A stretch of 64,000 bases of DNA from Streptomyces aureus. Lineage in GTDB: Bacteria; Actinomycetota; Actinomycetes; Streptomycetales; Streptomycetaceae. The stretch is taken from contig NZ_JNZD01000007.1 in NCBI RefSeq assembly GCF_000725495.1, forward strand, positions 1 through 64,000, given 5' to 3'. Numbering within the stretch: the stretch's first letter is position 1; each line of letters starts with the position of its first letter. Shown piece after piece: positions 1-8,503 of the stretch. The position numbers and the translations under genes were made by a program. Under the pieces are notes generated by a model, which saw only the letters and a program-made list of their open reading frames with translations, searched no databases and was not told where the DNA came from.

Positions 1-140
1 GCCCCGGTGGGGGCTGGGGGGCGTCTGCTGCCCCGGTGGGAGCTGGGGGGGGCGTCTGCTGCCCCGGTGGGAGCTGGGGGGGGCGTCTGCTGCCCCGGTG
101 GGAGCTGGGGGGGCGTCTGCTGCCCCGGTGGGGGCTGGTC
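1..140. repeat. G-rich tandem repeat, about 30 bp unit, 5 copies
   Basis: Units start at 1, 30, 61, 92 and 122 with GCCCCGGTGGG, continue through a run of 5-8 G, and end GCGTCTGCT. Unit lengths are 29, 31, 31 and 30 bp, then a partial copy. The length differences lie in the G run, which suggests slippage. The array starts at or before the window edge. It contains no credible gene. Confidence 0.9.
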
Positions 141-272
141 GCGCAGTTCCCCGCGCCCCTGACGGGGCTTGGCCCCACCAGGGTTCTCACGTGCAGGCAC
201 CCAGCGGGCACGGGTTCGGGTGCCCGCCCGGTGGGGGCCGGGCGCGCCGTTCCCCGCGCCCCTGACGGGGCT
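127..272. repeat. Two copies of a Streptomyces-type intergenic element
   Basis: Positions 127-169 and 230-272 are two near-identical copies: GGTGGGGGC, then a C-rich stretch TTCCCCGCGCCCCTGACGGG. From general knowledge this resembles a motif scattered through Streptomyces intergenic DNA. The copies can form a partial hairpin through CCCCG/CGGGG. Function unknown. Confidence 0.7.
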
Positions 273-301
273 CGGGTCCACCGGGGTTCGTCAGTACCGT
301 G

Positions 302-335
302 CCTCGCACCCCGGCAGGCGGGCCGGGGTGCGAGG
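302..335 (-). terminator. Terminator-like hairpin downstream of pnkp
   Basis: There is a perfect 14-bp inverted repeat: CCTCGCACCCCGGC at 302-315 and its complement at 322-335, with a 6-nt loop. It lies 9 nt past the pnkp stop. There is no U tract, as is usual in high-GC actinobacteria. Confidence 0.8.
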
Positions 336-344
336 GTGGCCCCG

Positions 345-2888
345 CTACAGGCGGGGGTCGACCGGTTCGGATTCCAGGGAGAGGACTCCGAAGACCGCCT
401 CGTGGACGCGCCAGAGGGGCTCACCCTCGGCCAGGCGGTCCAGGGCCTCCAGGCCGAGCGCGTACTCGCGCAGGGCGAGGGACCGCTTGTGGTTCAGGAA
501 GCGGCCGCGCAGCCGTGCGAGGTTCTCCGGGCGGGTGTACTCCGGGCCGTAGATGATCCGCAGGTACTCGCGCCCCCGGCACTTGATGCCGGGCTGCACC
601 AGCCGCCCCTGCGGCCCCCGCACCAGCGCCCCGGCCGGTTTCACGACCATGCCCTCGCCGCCACGGCCGGTCATCTCCAGCCACCAGTCCACCCCGGCCC
701 GCACCGACTCCGGGTCGCCGGTGTCGACGAACAGCCGCCGGGTGGTGTGCAGCAGCCCGCTGCCGTCGCACTCCACGAGCCGGTCGATCAGGGCGAGCTG
801 CTCGTCGTGCGGCAGCCCGGCGAGGCTCCGGCCCTGGACGGCCAGGATCTGGAACGGTGCGAGGCGGACGCCTTCGAGACCGTCCGTCGTCCAGCAGTAG
901 CGCCGGTACGCGTCCGTGAACGCGGCCGCGTCCGCGGCCCGTTCACGCTGGCGCCGCAGCAGCTCCGCGACGTCCGCGCCCCGCGCCGCGGCCCCTTCGA
1001 GCGCGCTCAGCACCCCCGGGAAGACCGCCCCGGACGCGGCGCCGACGGCGGCGTACTGACTGCGCAGCAGCCCGGTCGCCTTCAGCGACCACGGCATCAG
1101 CTCGGCGTCCAGCAGCACCCAGTCGGTGTTCAGCTCCTCCCACAGCCCGGCCTCGGTCGCGGCCGCGCGCACCCGGCCGAGGATCTCCTCGGTGACGGCG
1201 GCGTCGTCGAAGAAGGGCCGGCCGGTACGGGTGTACAGCGACCCGGTGGGGCCGTCGACGCCGAACCGCTCGCGGGCCACGTCCGCGTCCCGGCACACCA
1301 GGGCCACCGCGCGCGACCCCATGTGCTTCTCCTCGCACACGACCCGCTCGACCCCGTCCTCCTGGTACTGGGCGAAGGCCTCGGCCGGGTGCTCCAGATA
1401 GCCCTCGACGTGCGAGGTCGCGGTCGGCGCCATGGTCGGCGGGAGGTACGGGAGCAGCCGGGGGTCCACCGCGAAGCGGCTCATGACCTCCAGCGCGGCC
1501 GCCGCGTTCTCCTCACGGACCGCCACCCGGCCGGCGTGCCGGGTCTCGACCGCCCGGCGGCCGTGCACGTCCGCGAGGTCCAGCGGCCGGCCCTCGTGGC
1601 CGCCCGGCGCCTCGGTGGCCAGCGGCTTGGACGGCTCGTACCAGACCCGCTCGGCGGGGACGTCGACGAGCTCGCGCTCCGGCCAGCGCAGGGCGCTGAG
1701 CTTGCCGCCGAACACCGCGCCGGTGTCCAGGCAGATGGTGTTGTTGAGCCAGGTGGCGTTGGGGACCGGGGTGTGGCCGTAGACGACCGCGGCACGGCCC
1801 CGGTAGTCCTCCGCCCATGGGTAGCGCACGGGCAGCCCGAACTCGTCGGTCTCCCCCGTCGTGTCGCCGTACAGGGCGTGCGAGCGCACCCGGCCCGAGG
1901 TGCGGCCGTGGTACTTCTCGGGAAGGCCGGCGTGGCAGACGACGAGGCGTCCGCCGTCGAGGACGTAGTGGCTGACCAGTCCGTCGACGAACTCCCGTAC
2001 CGTGGACCGGAATTCGTCGGTCTCGGCGTCCAGCTGCTCGATGGTCTCGGCGAGTCCGTGCGTGTGCTGGACCTGGCGGCCCTTGAGGTAGCGGCCGAGC
2101 TTGTTCTCGTGGTTGCCGGGCACGCACAGGGCGTTGCCGGAGGCGACCATGGACATCACGCGGCGCAGCACGCCCGGCGAGTCGGGGCCTCGGTCGACGA
2201 GGTCGCCGACGAAGACGGCCGTGCGGCCCTCGGGGTGCACGCCGTCGGCGTAGCCGAGCTTGCCGAGCAGGGTCTCCAACTCGGAGGCGCAGCCGTGGAT
2301 GTCGCCGACGATGTCGAAGGGTCCGGTGAGGTGGGTCAGGTCGTTGAACCGCTTCTCGGTCACCACCGTGGCGTTCTCGACGTCCTCCACCCCGCGCAGG
2401 ACGTGCACCTTGCGGAACCCCTCGCGCTCCAGGTGTCGCAGGGAGCGGCGCAGTTCGCGGGTGTGGCGCTGGATCACGCGGCGCGGCATCCCGGCCCGGT
2501 CGGCGCGCGCCGCGTTGCGCTCGGCGCAGACCTCCTCGGGCACGTCGAGCACGATGGCGATGGGCAGCACGTCGTACTTCCTGGCGAGTTCGACGAGCTG
2601 GCGGCGGCTCTCCTGCTGGACGCTGGTGGCGTCGACGACGGTCCTGCGGCCGGCCGCGAGCCGCTTGCCGGCGATGTAGTGCAGGACGTCGAAGGCGTCG
2701 CCGCTGGCGCTCTGGTCGTTCTCGTCGTCGGCGACGAGGCCACGGCAGAAGTCGCTGGAGAGGACCTCGGTCGCCTTGAAGTGCCGTCGGGCGAAGGTCG
2801 ACTTGCCGGAGCCCGAGGCGCCGATCAGCACCACGAGGGAGAGGTCGGTGACGGGCAGGACGCGCCCCTGGTCGTTTCGCTCGCTCAT
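345..2888 (-). CDS. pnkp: Polynucleotide kinase-phosphatase-ligase (bacterial Pnkp)
   Basis: An 847-aa three-domain RNA-repair enzyme, close to the 870 aa of Clostridium thermocellum Pnkp. The N-terminal 5'-kinase has P-loop GASGSGKST at residues 23-31. The central metallophosphatase (about 190-420) has GDIHG (195-199), GDLVDRG (228-234) and GNHE (258-261). The C-terminal nucleotidyltransferase/ligase has the catalytic lysine in EEKHMGSR (K521). Pnkp trims and phosphorylates broken RNA ends and, activated by Hen1, reseals them, typically in ribotoxin-cleaved tRNA. The start was chosen at ATG 2888, where ATGA overlaps the hen1 stop by 4 nt, so the genes are probably translationally coupled. 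The frame stays open for 78 codons upstream, but that stretch is hen1 in another frame. A strong hairpin follows the stop. Confidence 0.95.
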   Translation of the reverse strand: MSERNDQGRVLPVTDLSLVVLIGASGSGKSTFARRHFKATEVLSSDFCRGLVADDENDQSASGDAFDVLHYIAGKRLAAGRRTVVDATSVQQESRRQLVELARKYDVLPIAIVLDVPEEVCAERNAARADRAGMPRRVIQRHTRELRRSLRHLEREGFRKVHVLRGVEDVENATVVTEKRFNDLTHLTGPFDIVGDIHGCASELETLLGKLGYADGVHPEGRTAVFVGDLVDRGPDSPGVLRRVMSMVASGNALCVPGNHENKLGRYLKGRQVQHTHGLAETIEQLDAETDEFRSTVREFVDGLVSHYVLDGGRLVVCHAGLPEKYHGRTSGRVRSHALYGDTTGETDEFGLPVRYPWAEDYRGRAAVVYGHTPVPNATWLNNTICLDTGAVFGGKLSALRWPERELVDVPAERVWYEPSKPLATEAPGGHEGRPLDLADVHGRRAVETRHAGRVAVREENAAAALEVMSRFAVDPRLLPYLPPTMAPTATSHVEGYLEHPAEAFAQYQEDGVERVVCEEKHMGSRAVALVCRDADVARERFGVDGPTGSLYTRTGRPFFDDAAVTEEILGRVRAAATEAGLWEELNTDWVLLDAELMPWSLKATGLLRSQYAAVGAASGAVFPGVLSALEGAAARGADVAELLRRQRERAADAAAFTDAYRRYCWTTDGLEGVRLAPFQILAVQGRSLAGLPHDEQLALIDRLVECDGSGLLHTTRRLFVDTGDPESVRAGVDWWLEMTGRGGEGMVVKPAGALVRGPQGRLVQPGIKCRGREYLRIIYGPEYTRPENLARLRGRFLNHKRSLALREYALGLEALDRLAEGEPLWRVHEAVFGVLSLESEPVDPRL

Positions 2889-4423
2889 GCGGCCTGCTCC
2901 TCCTTCGTGTTCGCGGTACCGGTGGTGCTGGTGCTGCCCGTGGTACGAGCTGTTCTGGTGGTGTCCTTGGTGCCGGGGCTCCCGGCGGCCAGGGTGAAGA
3001 CGGCCATCTGGGTGGGCGGGCCCACCTCGGGGTCGTCGAGGCCGACGGGCGCGAACTCCACGTCGTAGCCGTGCCGTCCGGCCACGGTGGCGGCCCAGGC
3101 GCGGAACTCCTCGCGGGTCCACTCGAAGCGGTGGTCGCCGCGCCGGGAGTGTCCGGCCGGCAGGCTCTCCCAGCGCACGTTGTACTCGACGTTCGGCGTC
3201 GTCACGAGGACGGTCCTCGGGCGCGCGGAGCCGAACACGGCGTACTCCAGGGCGGGCAGCCGGGGCAGGTCGAGGTGCTCGATCACCTCGCTGAGCACGG
3301 CGGCGTCGTACCCCTTCAGACGGCGGTCGGTGTAGGCGAGCGAGCCCTGGAGGAGCCGGACGCGCTCCGCCTGCCGCTCGCCCATGCGGTCCAGCTTGAG
3401 GCGGCGCGAGGCGATGGTGAGCGCGCGCACCGACACGTCGACCCCAACGATCTCGGTGAACCGGGTGTCCTTGAGCATCGCCTGCACCAACTGGCCCTGT
3501 CCGCAGCCGAGATCGAGGACCCGGCTCGCGCCGGCCGCGTGCAGCGCGGCGAGGATCGCGTCCCGGCGCAGCACGGCGAGCGGCACCGGCTTCTCCTCGG
3601 TGTCGGTGTCCTCGTCGACGGCGTTGTCGATCTGCTCGACGGCGATGTCGTCGGCCTCGGCGAGCCGGGCGAGTTCGAGCCGCTCCATGGCCTGACGGGT
3701 CAGGGACCAGCGCCGGGAGAGATAGCGGTCGGCGATCAGCTTCTGCTGCGGGTGCCCGGGCAGCCAGCCCTCGCCCGCCCGCAGCAGCTTGTCGACCTCG
3801 TCGGACGACACCCAGTAGTGCTTGGAGTCGTCGAGGACGGGGAGCAGCACGTAGAGGTGCCGCAGGGCCTCGGCCAGCGTCAGCCCCTCCGCCTCCAGTT
3901 CCAGGCGTACGTAGCGCGAGTCACCCCACTCCGGGAAGCGCTCGTCGAGCGGGACCGCCTCGGCCGTCACGGTCCAGCCGAGCGGTTCGAAGAGGTCCCG
4001 GACGAGACCGGCCCCGCCGCGCGCGGGCACCGCGGGCACCTCGACGCGCAACGGGCGGCTCTGCTCCGGCAGTTCGGGCCGGGCGGCGCACTGGCCCTTC
4101 ATCGCGCTGGAGAAGACGGCGCCGATCGCCACGGCGAGCAGCGAGGAGGCGGCGTACGGGCGGTCGTTGACGTACTGGGCGAGGGCCGCGTCGGGGGCTC
4201 CGCCGCGTCCCTTGCCCTTGCCCCGCCGGACCAGCGCCACCGGATCGACCTCCAGCAGCAGCGCGGCCGTGCACCGTTCGGCGGTCGCCTCGGGGTACAG
4301 CACATGGGCCGTTCCGTACGACGTCGAGAACTTCTGCGCGTTGTCGGGATGCTTGTGCAGCAGGAAGCCGAGATCGGTCGCGGGTCGCTCTGGAGTACCG
4401 GTGGTACTGATCGTCAGGAACAC
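2885..4423 (-). CDS. hen1: 3'-terminal RNA ribose 2'-O-methyltransferase Hen1
   Basis: A 512-aa protein. The N-terminal half (about 1-250) matches the bacterial Hen1 domain that activates the Pnkp ligase. The C-terminal half is a SAM methyltransferase: motif I LDLGCGQGQ at 303-311, and metal-site residues E379, E382 and H383 (EVIEH) with H431 further on. In the known pathway Hen1 methylates the 2'-OH at the break before Pnkp seals it, making the repaired RNA resistant to recutting at that site. It is the first gene of the operon. The last ~30 residues are an unusual Thr/Gly/Ser-rich tail made of ACC/ACG-type repeats, probably unstructured and recently expanded. Confidence 0.95.
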   Translation of the reverse strand: MFLTISTTGTPERPATDLGFLLHKHPDNAQKFSTSYGTAHVLYPEATAERCTAALLLEVDPVALVRRGKGKGRGGAPDAALAQYVNDRPYAASSLLAVAIGAVFSSAMKGQCAARPELPEQSRPLRVEVPAVPARGGAGLVRDLFEPLGWTVTAEAVPLDERFPEWGDSRYVRLELEAEGLTLAEALRHLYVLLPVLDDSKHYWVSSDEVDKLLRAGEGWLPGHPQQKLIADRYLSRRWSLTRQAMERLELARLAEADDIAVEQIDNAVDEDTDTEEKPVPLAVLRRDAILAALHAAGASRVLDLGCGQGQLVQAMLKDTRFTEIVGVDVSVRALTIASRRLKLDRMGERQAERVRLLQGSLAYTDRRLKGYDAAVLSEVIEHLDLPRLPALEYAVFGSARPRTVLVTTPNVEYNVRWESLPAGHSRRGDHRFEWTREEFRAWAATVAGRHGYDVEFAPVGLDDPEVGPPTQMAVFTLAAGSPGTKDTTRTARTTGSTSTTGTANTKEEQAA

Positions 4424-4621
4424 GGTGCATCTGCCTCGAAACGTCTGCTGAGCTGTGGAGACCCCTGTGGGCCGTTCGACGCCCGTCCCCCCGGACGCGC
4501 CTGCTCAACGTACAGCGAACACCAGGAGCACACTCAGCCAATTTCGCCGCCCGGGGCGGGGGACAAGGGTCGGGGTCGGGTGTCGGGTGATGGGCGCGGG
4601 GGCTCGCGACAACCACCGGGA

Positions 4622-4735
4622 TCAGGCGCCGGTCACCCAGGCGAAGGCTCGCGACGGAGGACCGGGGTCAGGCGTCGGTCACGGACCCGGGCCGCGCGAC
4701 GACGGTCGCTGTCAGGCGCCGCTCACGGCCCCGGA
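4622..4735. repeat. Stop-codon-spanning direct repeats at the 3' end of the tetR gene
   Basis: Near-copies begin at 4622, 4668 and 4712 (TCAGGCGCCGGTCAC, TCAGGCGTCGGTCACGG, TCAGGCGCCGCTCACGG), spaced 46 and 44 bp. The last copy contains the stop codon of the minus-strand TetR gene (TCA at 4723-4725), so the gene end has been copied into the downstream spacer. The rest of the spacer up to hen1 (4424-4621) holds no gene I can support. Confidence 0.75.
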
Positions 4736-5334
4736 ATGACCGGCGGCGCGGCGCTTCCCACACCCCCGGCCCCCAGCAGGGCCGTCGCCGTGGCGAGGGC
4801 GAGGCCGTCGAGGCCCTGGCCCTGCATGACCGCGCGGACGCCCGAACCGTCGAAGGCGACGGTGAGCTGGCGGGCGAGCAGTTCCGGGTCCCCGGCTCCG
4901 CCGCGCTCCGCCTCCCGCCGGAAGAACGCGGTCAGCGCGTCCTTGCAACGGCGGGCGACCAGGCTCGCGGGGTGGTCCGGCGCCTTCAGCTCGGCGGTCA
5001 CGGACACGAAGGGGCACCCGCGGAAGTCCGGCCGCGCGGCCATCTCCTCCAGCCGTTCGAAGACGTGCAGGACGCGCTCCCGGGGCGTCCCGCCGTCGTC
5101 GGGGGGCAGCAGGAACGCCAGATAGGCGGGCGCCCTGCGCTCCAGGCTCGCCGCGAGCACGCCGTCCTTGCTGTCGAACAGCTGGTACATCGAGCGCTTG
5201 GACACCCCGGCCACCCGGCACAGCGCCTCGACCCCGACGCCGACGCCCTCGCGGTAGAAGAGCTCGGCCGCGGCGTCGAGCAGCCGCTCGCGGGTCGGGG
5301 AACCGGTGTTCGCGGTCGCGGTCGGCTGTGTCAT
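4723..5334 (-). CDS. TetR family transcriptional regulator
   Basis: A 203-aa repressor of usual TetR length. The N-terminal helix-turn-helix (about 13-60) reads TRERLLDAAAELFYREG, then VAGVSKRSMYQLF, typical of TetR. The C-terminal ligand/dimerisation domain contains RGCPFVSVTAEL, as in the subgroup that usually controls a neighbouring oxidoreductase. It is transcribed away from the SDR gene at 5516, with two identical 14-bp palindromes in the shared promoter region. It probably represses itself and the SDR. The ligand is unknown. Confidence 0.9.
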   Translation of the reverse strand: MTQPTATANTGSPTRERLLDAAAELFYREGVGVGVEALCRVAGVSKRSMYQLFDSKDGVLAASLERRAPAYLAFLLPPDDGGTPRERVLHVFERLEEMAARPDFRGCPFVSVTAELKAPDHPASLVARRCKDALTAFFRREAERGGAGDPELLARQLTVAFDGSGVRAVMQGQGLDGLALATATALLGAGGVGSAAPPVIPGP

Positions 5335-5367
5335 GAGCCCAGCTTACGTTCTCCGCTTGCCCATGGG

Positions 5368-5414
5368 AAACCGATCGGTTTACAGTGCGGACAACACAGA
5401 AAACCGATCGGTTT
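5368..5414. promoter_or_regulatory. Paired palindromic operators for the divergent TetR regulator
   Basis: The perfect palindrome AAACCGATCGGTTT occurs twice, at 5368-5381 and 5401-5414. Both copies continue into TAC, and their centres are 33 bp (about three helical turns) apart. They lie between the divergent tetR (start 5334) and SDR (start 5516) genes. Size, symmetry and position are those of a TetR operator; the assignment to this TetR is inference. Confidence 0.85.
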
Positions 5415-5515
5415 ACGATGGATCCGCGCGGCGGACGGCGACGGCGGCCAGGTCCGCACCCGCTCGTTCCGTTCGGTTCCCCCGCGATTCCCGGCTGCCC
5501 CCAGAGGAGAAGCTC

Positions 5516-6229
5516 ATGACCAGGATCGAAGGCTCGGTGGCGCTCGTGACGGGCGGCAGCCGCGGTATCGGCAAGGCCCTCGTGGACGCCCTCTACGAGC
5601 GCGGCGCCCGGAAGGTCTACGCGACCTCCCGCGACCCACGGGCCGTCGCGCACCCCGACGCGGTGCCGCTGGCCCTGGAGGTCACCGACCCCGCGTCGGT
5701 CGCGGCCGCCGCCGCACGGGCCCAGGACGTCACCGTGCTGGTCAACAACGCGGGCGCGACGGCCCCGACGTCGTTCCTCGACTCCCCCGTCGAGGACGTG
5801 CGGCGCGAGTTCGACGTCAACTTCTTCGGGCCGCTCCTCGCCACCCGGGCCTTCGTCCCGGTCCTGGAGCGCAACGGGGGCGGGCACATCCTCACCGTGC
5901 ACTCGGTCCTGTCCTGGGTGACCGTCCCCGGCGCCGACGGCTACAGCGCCGCCAAGGCCGCCCTGTGGTCCCAGAGCAACGCCCTGCGCCTGGAGCTCCA
6001 GCCCCGCGGCATCAAGGTCACCGGGCTGCACGTCGGCTACGTCGACACGGACCTGACGAGCGGCCTCGACGTGCCCAAGGTCTCCGCGACCAGCGTCGCC
6101 GCACAGGCCCTCGACGGCATCGAGGCCGACGCCCACGAGGTCCTCGCCGACGCGCTCACCCGCCAGGTCAAGGCCGGCCTCTCGGGCGAGGTGAGCGACC
6201 TGTATCCACAGCTCGCCCCGCCGCGGTAG
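5516..6229 (+). CDS. Short-chain dehydrogenase/reductase (SDR)
   Basis: A 237-aa classical SDR. The NAD(P)-binding glycine motif is TGGSRGIG (12-19), NNAG is at 77-80, the catalytic Ser lies around 130 and YSAAK is at 143-147, so the active site is complete. ATG 5516 was chosen because AGAGGAGAAG precedes it; the frame is open further upstream, but that part would cover the operator region. It is the likely target of the divergent TetR regulator. The substrate cannot be inferred. Confidence 0.9.
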   Translation: MTRIEGSVALVTGGSRGIGKALVDALYERGARKVYATSRDPRAVAHPDAVPLALEVTDPASVAAAAARAQDVTVLVNNAGATAPTSFLDSPVEDVRREFDVNFFGPLLATRAFVPVLERNGGGHILTVHSVLSWVTVPGADGYSAAKAALWSQSNALRLELQPRGIKVTGLHVGYVDTDLTSGLDVPKVSATSVAAQALDGIEADAHEVLADALTRQVKAGLSGEVSDLYPQLAPPR

Positions 6230-6327
6230 CGGCCGACCGCACGGTCCCCGAGAACGCCCGGCCACAGGGGCGGAAGTGCCAGCGGTTCGGCACGGGACGC
6301 CTGTTGCGGCCGGTGCATGATGGATAC

Positions 6328-7251
6328 ATGGATCTTCGAGTGTTCACAGAACCGCAGCAAGGCGCGACCTACGACACGCTGCTCCGCGTCGCCAAGGCCG
6401 CCGAAGACCTTGATTACGGAGCCTTCTTCCGCTCCGACCACTATGTGCACATGGGATCCGTCGACGGACTTCCCGGCCCTACCGACGCATGGATCACCCT
6501 GGCCGGCATCGCCCGCGAGACGAGCCGTATCCGGCTGGGCACCTTGATGACCGCCGGAACCTTTCGCCTCCCCGGCGTCCTCGCCATCCAGGTCGCCCAG
6601 GTCGACCAGATGTCGGGCGGCCGGGTCGAACTCGGCCTGGGAGCGGGCTGGTACGAGGCCGAGCACACGGCGTACGGCATCCCGTTCCCGAAGGAGAAGT
6701 TCGGCCGGCTGGAGGAACAGCTCGCCGTCGTCACCGGCTTGTGGAGCACGCCGGTCGGGGAGCGGTTCACCTTCGACGGAACGTTTTACCAGCTCAAGGA
6801 CTCGCCCGCGCTGCCCAAGCCCACCCAGGCGAAGGTGCCCGTCCTGATCGGAGGCCACGGCGCGCGACGGACGCCCGCCCTCGCGGCGCGCTTCGCGGAC
6901 GAGTTCAACATCCCCTTCGCCTCGGTCGCCGACTCGGAGCAGCAGTTCGGGCGTGTCCGCGCGGCCGTGCGGGGGGCCGGGCGCAAGGCCGACGAACTCG
7001 TCTACTCCAACGCCCTGGTGGCCTGTGTCGGCCGCACCGACAGCGAGGTGCGGCGGCGGGCGGACGCCATCGGCCGTGACGTCGACGAGCTGAAGGCCAA
7101 CGGGCTCGCGGGCTCCCCGGCCGAGGTGGTCGAGCGGATCGCCCGGTATCAGGCGGTCGGTTCGCAGCGGATGTATCTCCAGATGCTCGACCTCGCCGAC
7201 CTGGACCACCTGGACCTGATCGCCTCCGAGGTGGCACCCCAGCTCGACTGA
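6328..7251 (+). CDS. LLM-class F420-dependent oxidoreductase
   Basis: A 307-aa luciferase-like TIM-barrel flavoenzyme. Family features include FFRSDHY near residue 34, GLGAGWYEAEH near 100, and PVLIGGHGARR in the C-terminal half. These are typical of actinobacterial enzymes using coenzyme F420. The frame is open far upstream, but the family start MDLRVF corresponds to ATG 6328. An overlapping ATG-ATG at 6317 is in another frame. There is only a weak ribosome site. The gene follows the SDR by 98 bp on the same strand and might be co-transcribed. Substrate unknown. Confidence 0.88.
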   Translation: MDLRVFTEPQQGATYDTLLRVAKAAEDLDYGAFFRSDHYVHMGSVDGLPGPTDAWITLAGIARETSRIRLGTLMTAGTFRLPGVLAIQVAQVDQMSGGRVELGLGAGWYEAEHTAYGIPFPKEKFGRLEEQLAVVTGLWSTPVGERFTFDGTFYQLKDSPALPKPTQAKVPVLIGGHGARRTPALAARFADEFNIPFASVADSEQQFGRVRAAVRGAGRKADELVYSNALVACVGRTDSEVRRRADAIGRDVDELKANGLAGSPAEVVERIARYQAVGSQRMYLQMLDLADLDHLDLIASEVAPQLD

Positions 7252-7380
7252 CCGCCTTCGAGGCGGCGCCCCGGCTCGACTGACCGCCTTCGAGGCGGCA
7301 CCCCGGCTCGACCGGCCACCGCCGGGGCGAAACCCCAGCCGGACCGACCGGCCTTGAGCCGGCATCCCGGCTCGACCGAC
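7221..7380. repeat. Stop-codon-spanning 32-bp tandem repeat
   Basis: The last 32 bp around the oxidoreductase stop (7221-7252) are copied at 7253-7284 and 7285-7314, with a diverged copy at 7350-7380. The core is CGCCTTCGAGGCGGC followed by CCCCGGCTCGACTGA. The first two spacer copies keep the Leu/Arg-Asp-stop end. The spacer 7252-7460 holds nothing else I recognise. Confidence 0.9.
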
Positions 7381-7460
7381 CGCCGCCGGGGCGGCGTCAC
7401 GACCCGCCCCGGACGGAGTCGTGCCGTGCCCGGCGGGGAGTCACCGCCGCCCCCGGGCTT

Positions 7461-7940
7461 CTATCCCGCGGCCGGATCCCGCTCCACCACGCGTTTCTCG
7501 TCCCGCACCGCGAGACGTCGCAGCATCTCCAGGACGCGGTCACGGGACTCGTCCGCCGCGTCGATCGCCTCCATGCACTGCCAGTAGGTCCCCTCGTCGT
7601 CCGCCGCGCAGGCGACGGCGACCAGGGCGATACCGACTTCCGCGAGCAGAGCCCCCAGGCACAGCAGGGCCTCCCGCGCGTCGCCCAGCTCCGTGAGCCG
7701 GGCGGCCCTTAACGCGCCGACGTCGAGGGCGTGATCGCCGAGCACCCCGCAGCCGCGGCCCGCCAGCTCGGTCAACCCCAGCGCCTCGCCCCGGAGTTCA
7801 GGTGGACCAGACACGGCGAGGCGGCTGCCGATCGCCTGGGCCAGGGAATGCGCCTGCCACGCCTCCGCCATCACCTCCGGAGTCTCGCCGCTCTCCGCCA
7901 GGGCACGTCTGCTCGTCACGATGAGCCGCATCGCTTCCAT
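7461..7940 (-). CDS. DUF6099-like hypothetical protein
   Basis: A 159-aa, Ala/Leu-rich, probably all-helical cytosolic protein without signal peptide or membrane segment. The stretch around residues 25-55 (EAWQAHSLAQAIGSRLAVSG) resembles Streptomyces proteins I associate with DUF6099; that is recollection, not a search. No catalytic motif is visible. It is alone, 193 bp from the next gene. Function unknown. Confidence 0.7.
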   Translation of the reverse strand: MEAMRLIVTSRRALAESGETPEVMAEAWQAHSLAQAIGSRLAVSGPPELRGEALGLTELAGRGCGVLGDHALDVGALRAARLTELGDAREALLCLGALLAEVGIALVAVACAADDEGTYWQCMEAIDAADESRDRVLEMLRRLAVRDEKRVVERDPAAG

Positions 7941-8086
7941 GCGCTGCCCCCGTCTGTCCGACGCGCTCGCACGCGTCCGCCCGAACTCCCTTGTTCACTA
8001 CCCAGAGTGAGGGTGCTTGAGACAGAAAGCCAGAGGAAGCCCGAAATCTGTGGACACGGAATCGCATCGACCCGGTCCGGCTACTA

Positions 8087-8107
8087 CGGAGAGTGAGTGA
8101 CTCCGTT
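8087..8107 (-). terminator. Short hairpin downstream of the MazG-like gene
   Basis: ACGGAG (8087-8092) pairs with CTCCGT (8102-8107) across a 9-nt loop, 26 nt past the minus-strand stop at 8134. The stem is only 6 bp, so it is weaker than the other terminators here. Confidence 0.45.
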
Positions 8108-8133
8108 TAGGGGGTCGTACGGCGGACGGACCG

Positions 8134-8466
8134 TCAGGGTTTGTCGGGCACCGGGAACCGCCGCTCGTTCCGCTCGATCTTCGCGGCGAGCGCTTCGAGC
8201 GGGTCGATCCCCAGCACCTCGCAGACCTGGAGCAGATACGCGAGGACGTCCGCGACCTCGTCGGTGACGCGGTGCGCGGTGTCCGGGTCCCGCATCACGT
8301 CCGCCGACTGCTCGGGCGTCAACCACTGGAAGATCTCCAGGAGTTCGGACGCCTCCACGCTCAGGGCCGCGACCAGGTTCTTGGGGGTGTGGTACGGCTG
8401 CCAGTTCCGCGCGGCCGCGAACTCGGCCAGCCTGCGCTGCAACGTCGCCACGTCCAGTTCACTCAC
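8134..8466 (-). CDS. MazG-like nucleotide pyrophosphohydrolase
   Basis: A 110-aa all-alpha NTP-PPase of the small RS21-C6/dCTPase-like branch. Metal-binding acidic motifs are visible: EASELLEIFQW (EXXE, about 38-48) and DEVADVLAYLLQ (EXXD, about 70-81). Such enzymes hydrolyse non-canonical or excess dNTPs to NMP and pyrophosphate (house-cleaning). Length is typical. It starts 37 bp from the stop of the upstream ATPase gene, so the two may form an operon. Confidence 0.88.
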   Translation of the reverse strand: MSELDVATLQRRLAEFAAARNWQPYHTPKNLVAALSVEASELLEIFQWLTPEQSADVMRDPDTAHRVTDEVADVLAYLLQVCEVLGIDPLEALAAKIERNERRFPVPDKP

Positions 8467-8503
8467 GACGTCAGGTCTACCACCCCGGCCCGCCTCCCCC
8501 CCC

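Noticed and set aside
1..140. CRISPR array
   Set aside because: The 29-31-bp units are contiguous with no unique spacers; this is a simple tandem repeat.
36..3068. 1010-codon open frame on the plus strand opposite pnkp
   Set aside because: It lies antisense to pnkp, whose domains and motifs are unmistakable. The plus-strand protein is low complexity, and long antisense frames are expected at this GC content.
4712..6265. 517-codon minus-strand frame covering the tetR-SDR region
   Set aside because: It crosses the operators and the SDR gene antisense; only the shorter TetR frame has a domain.
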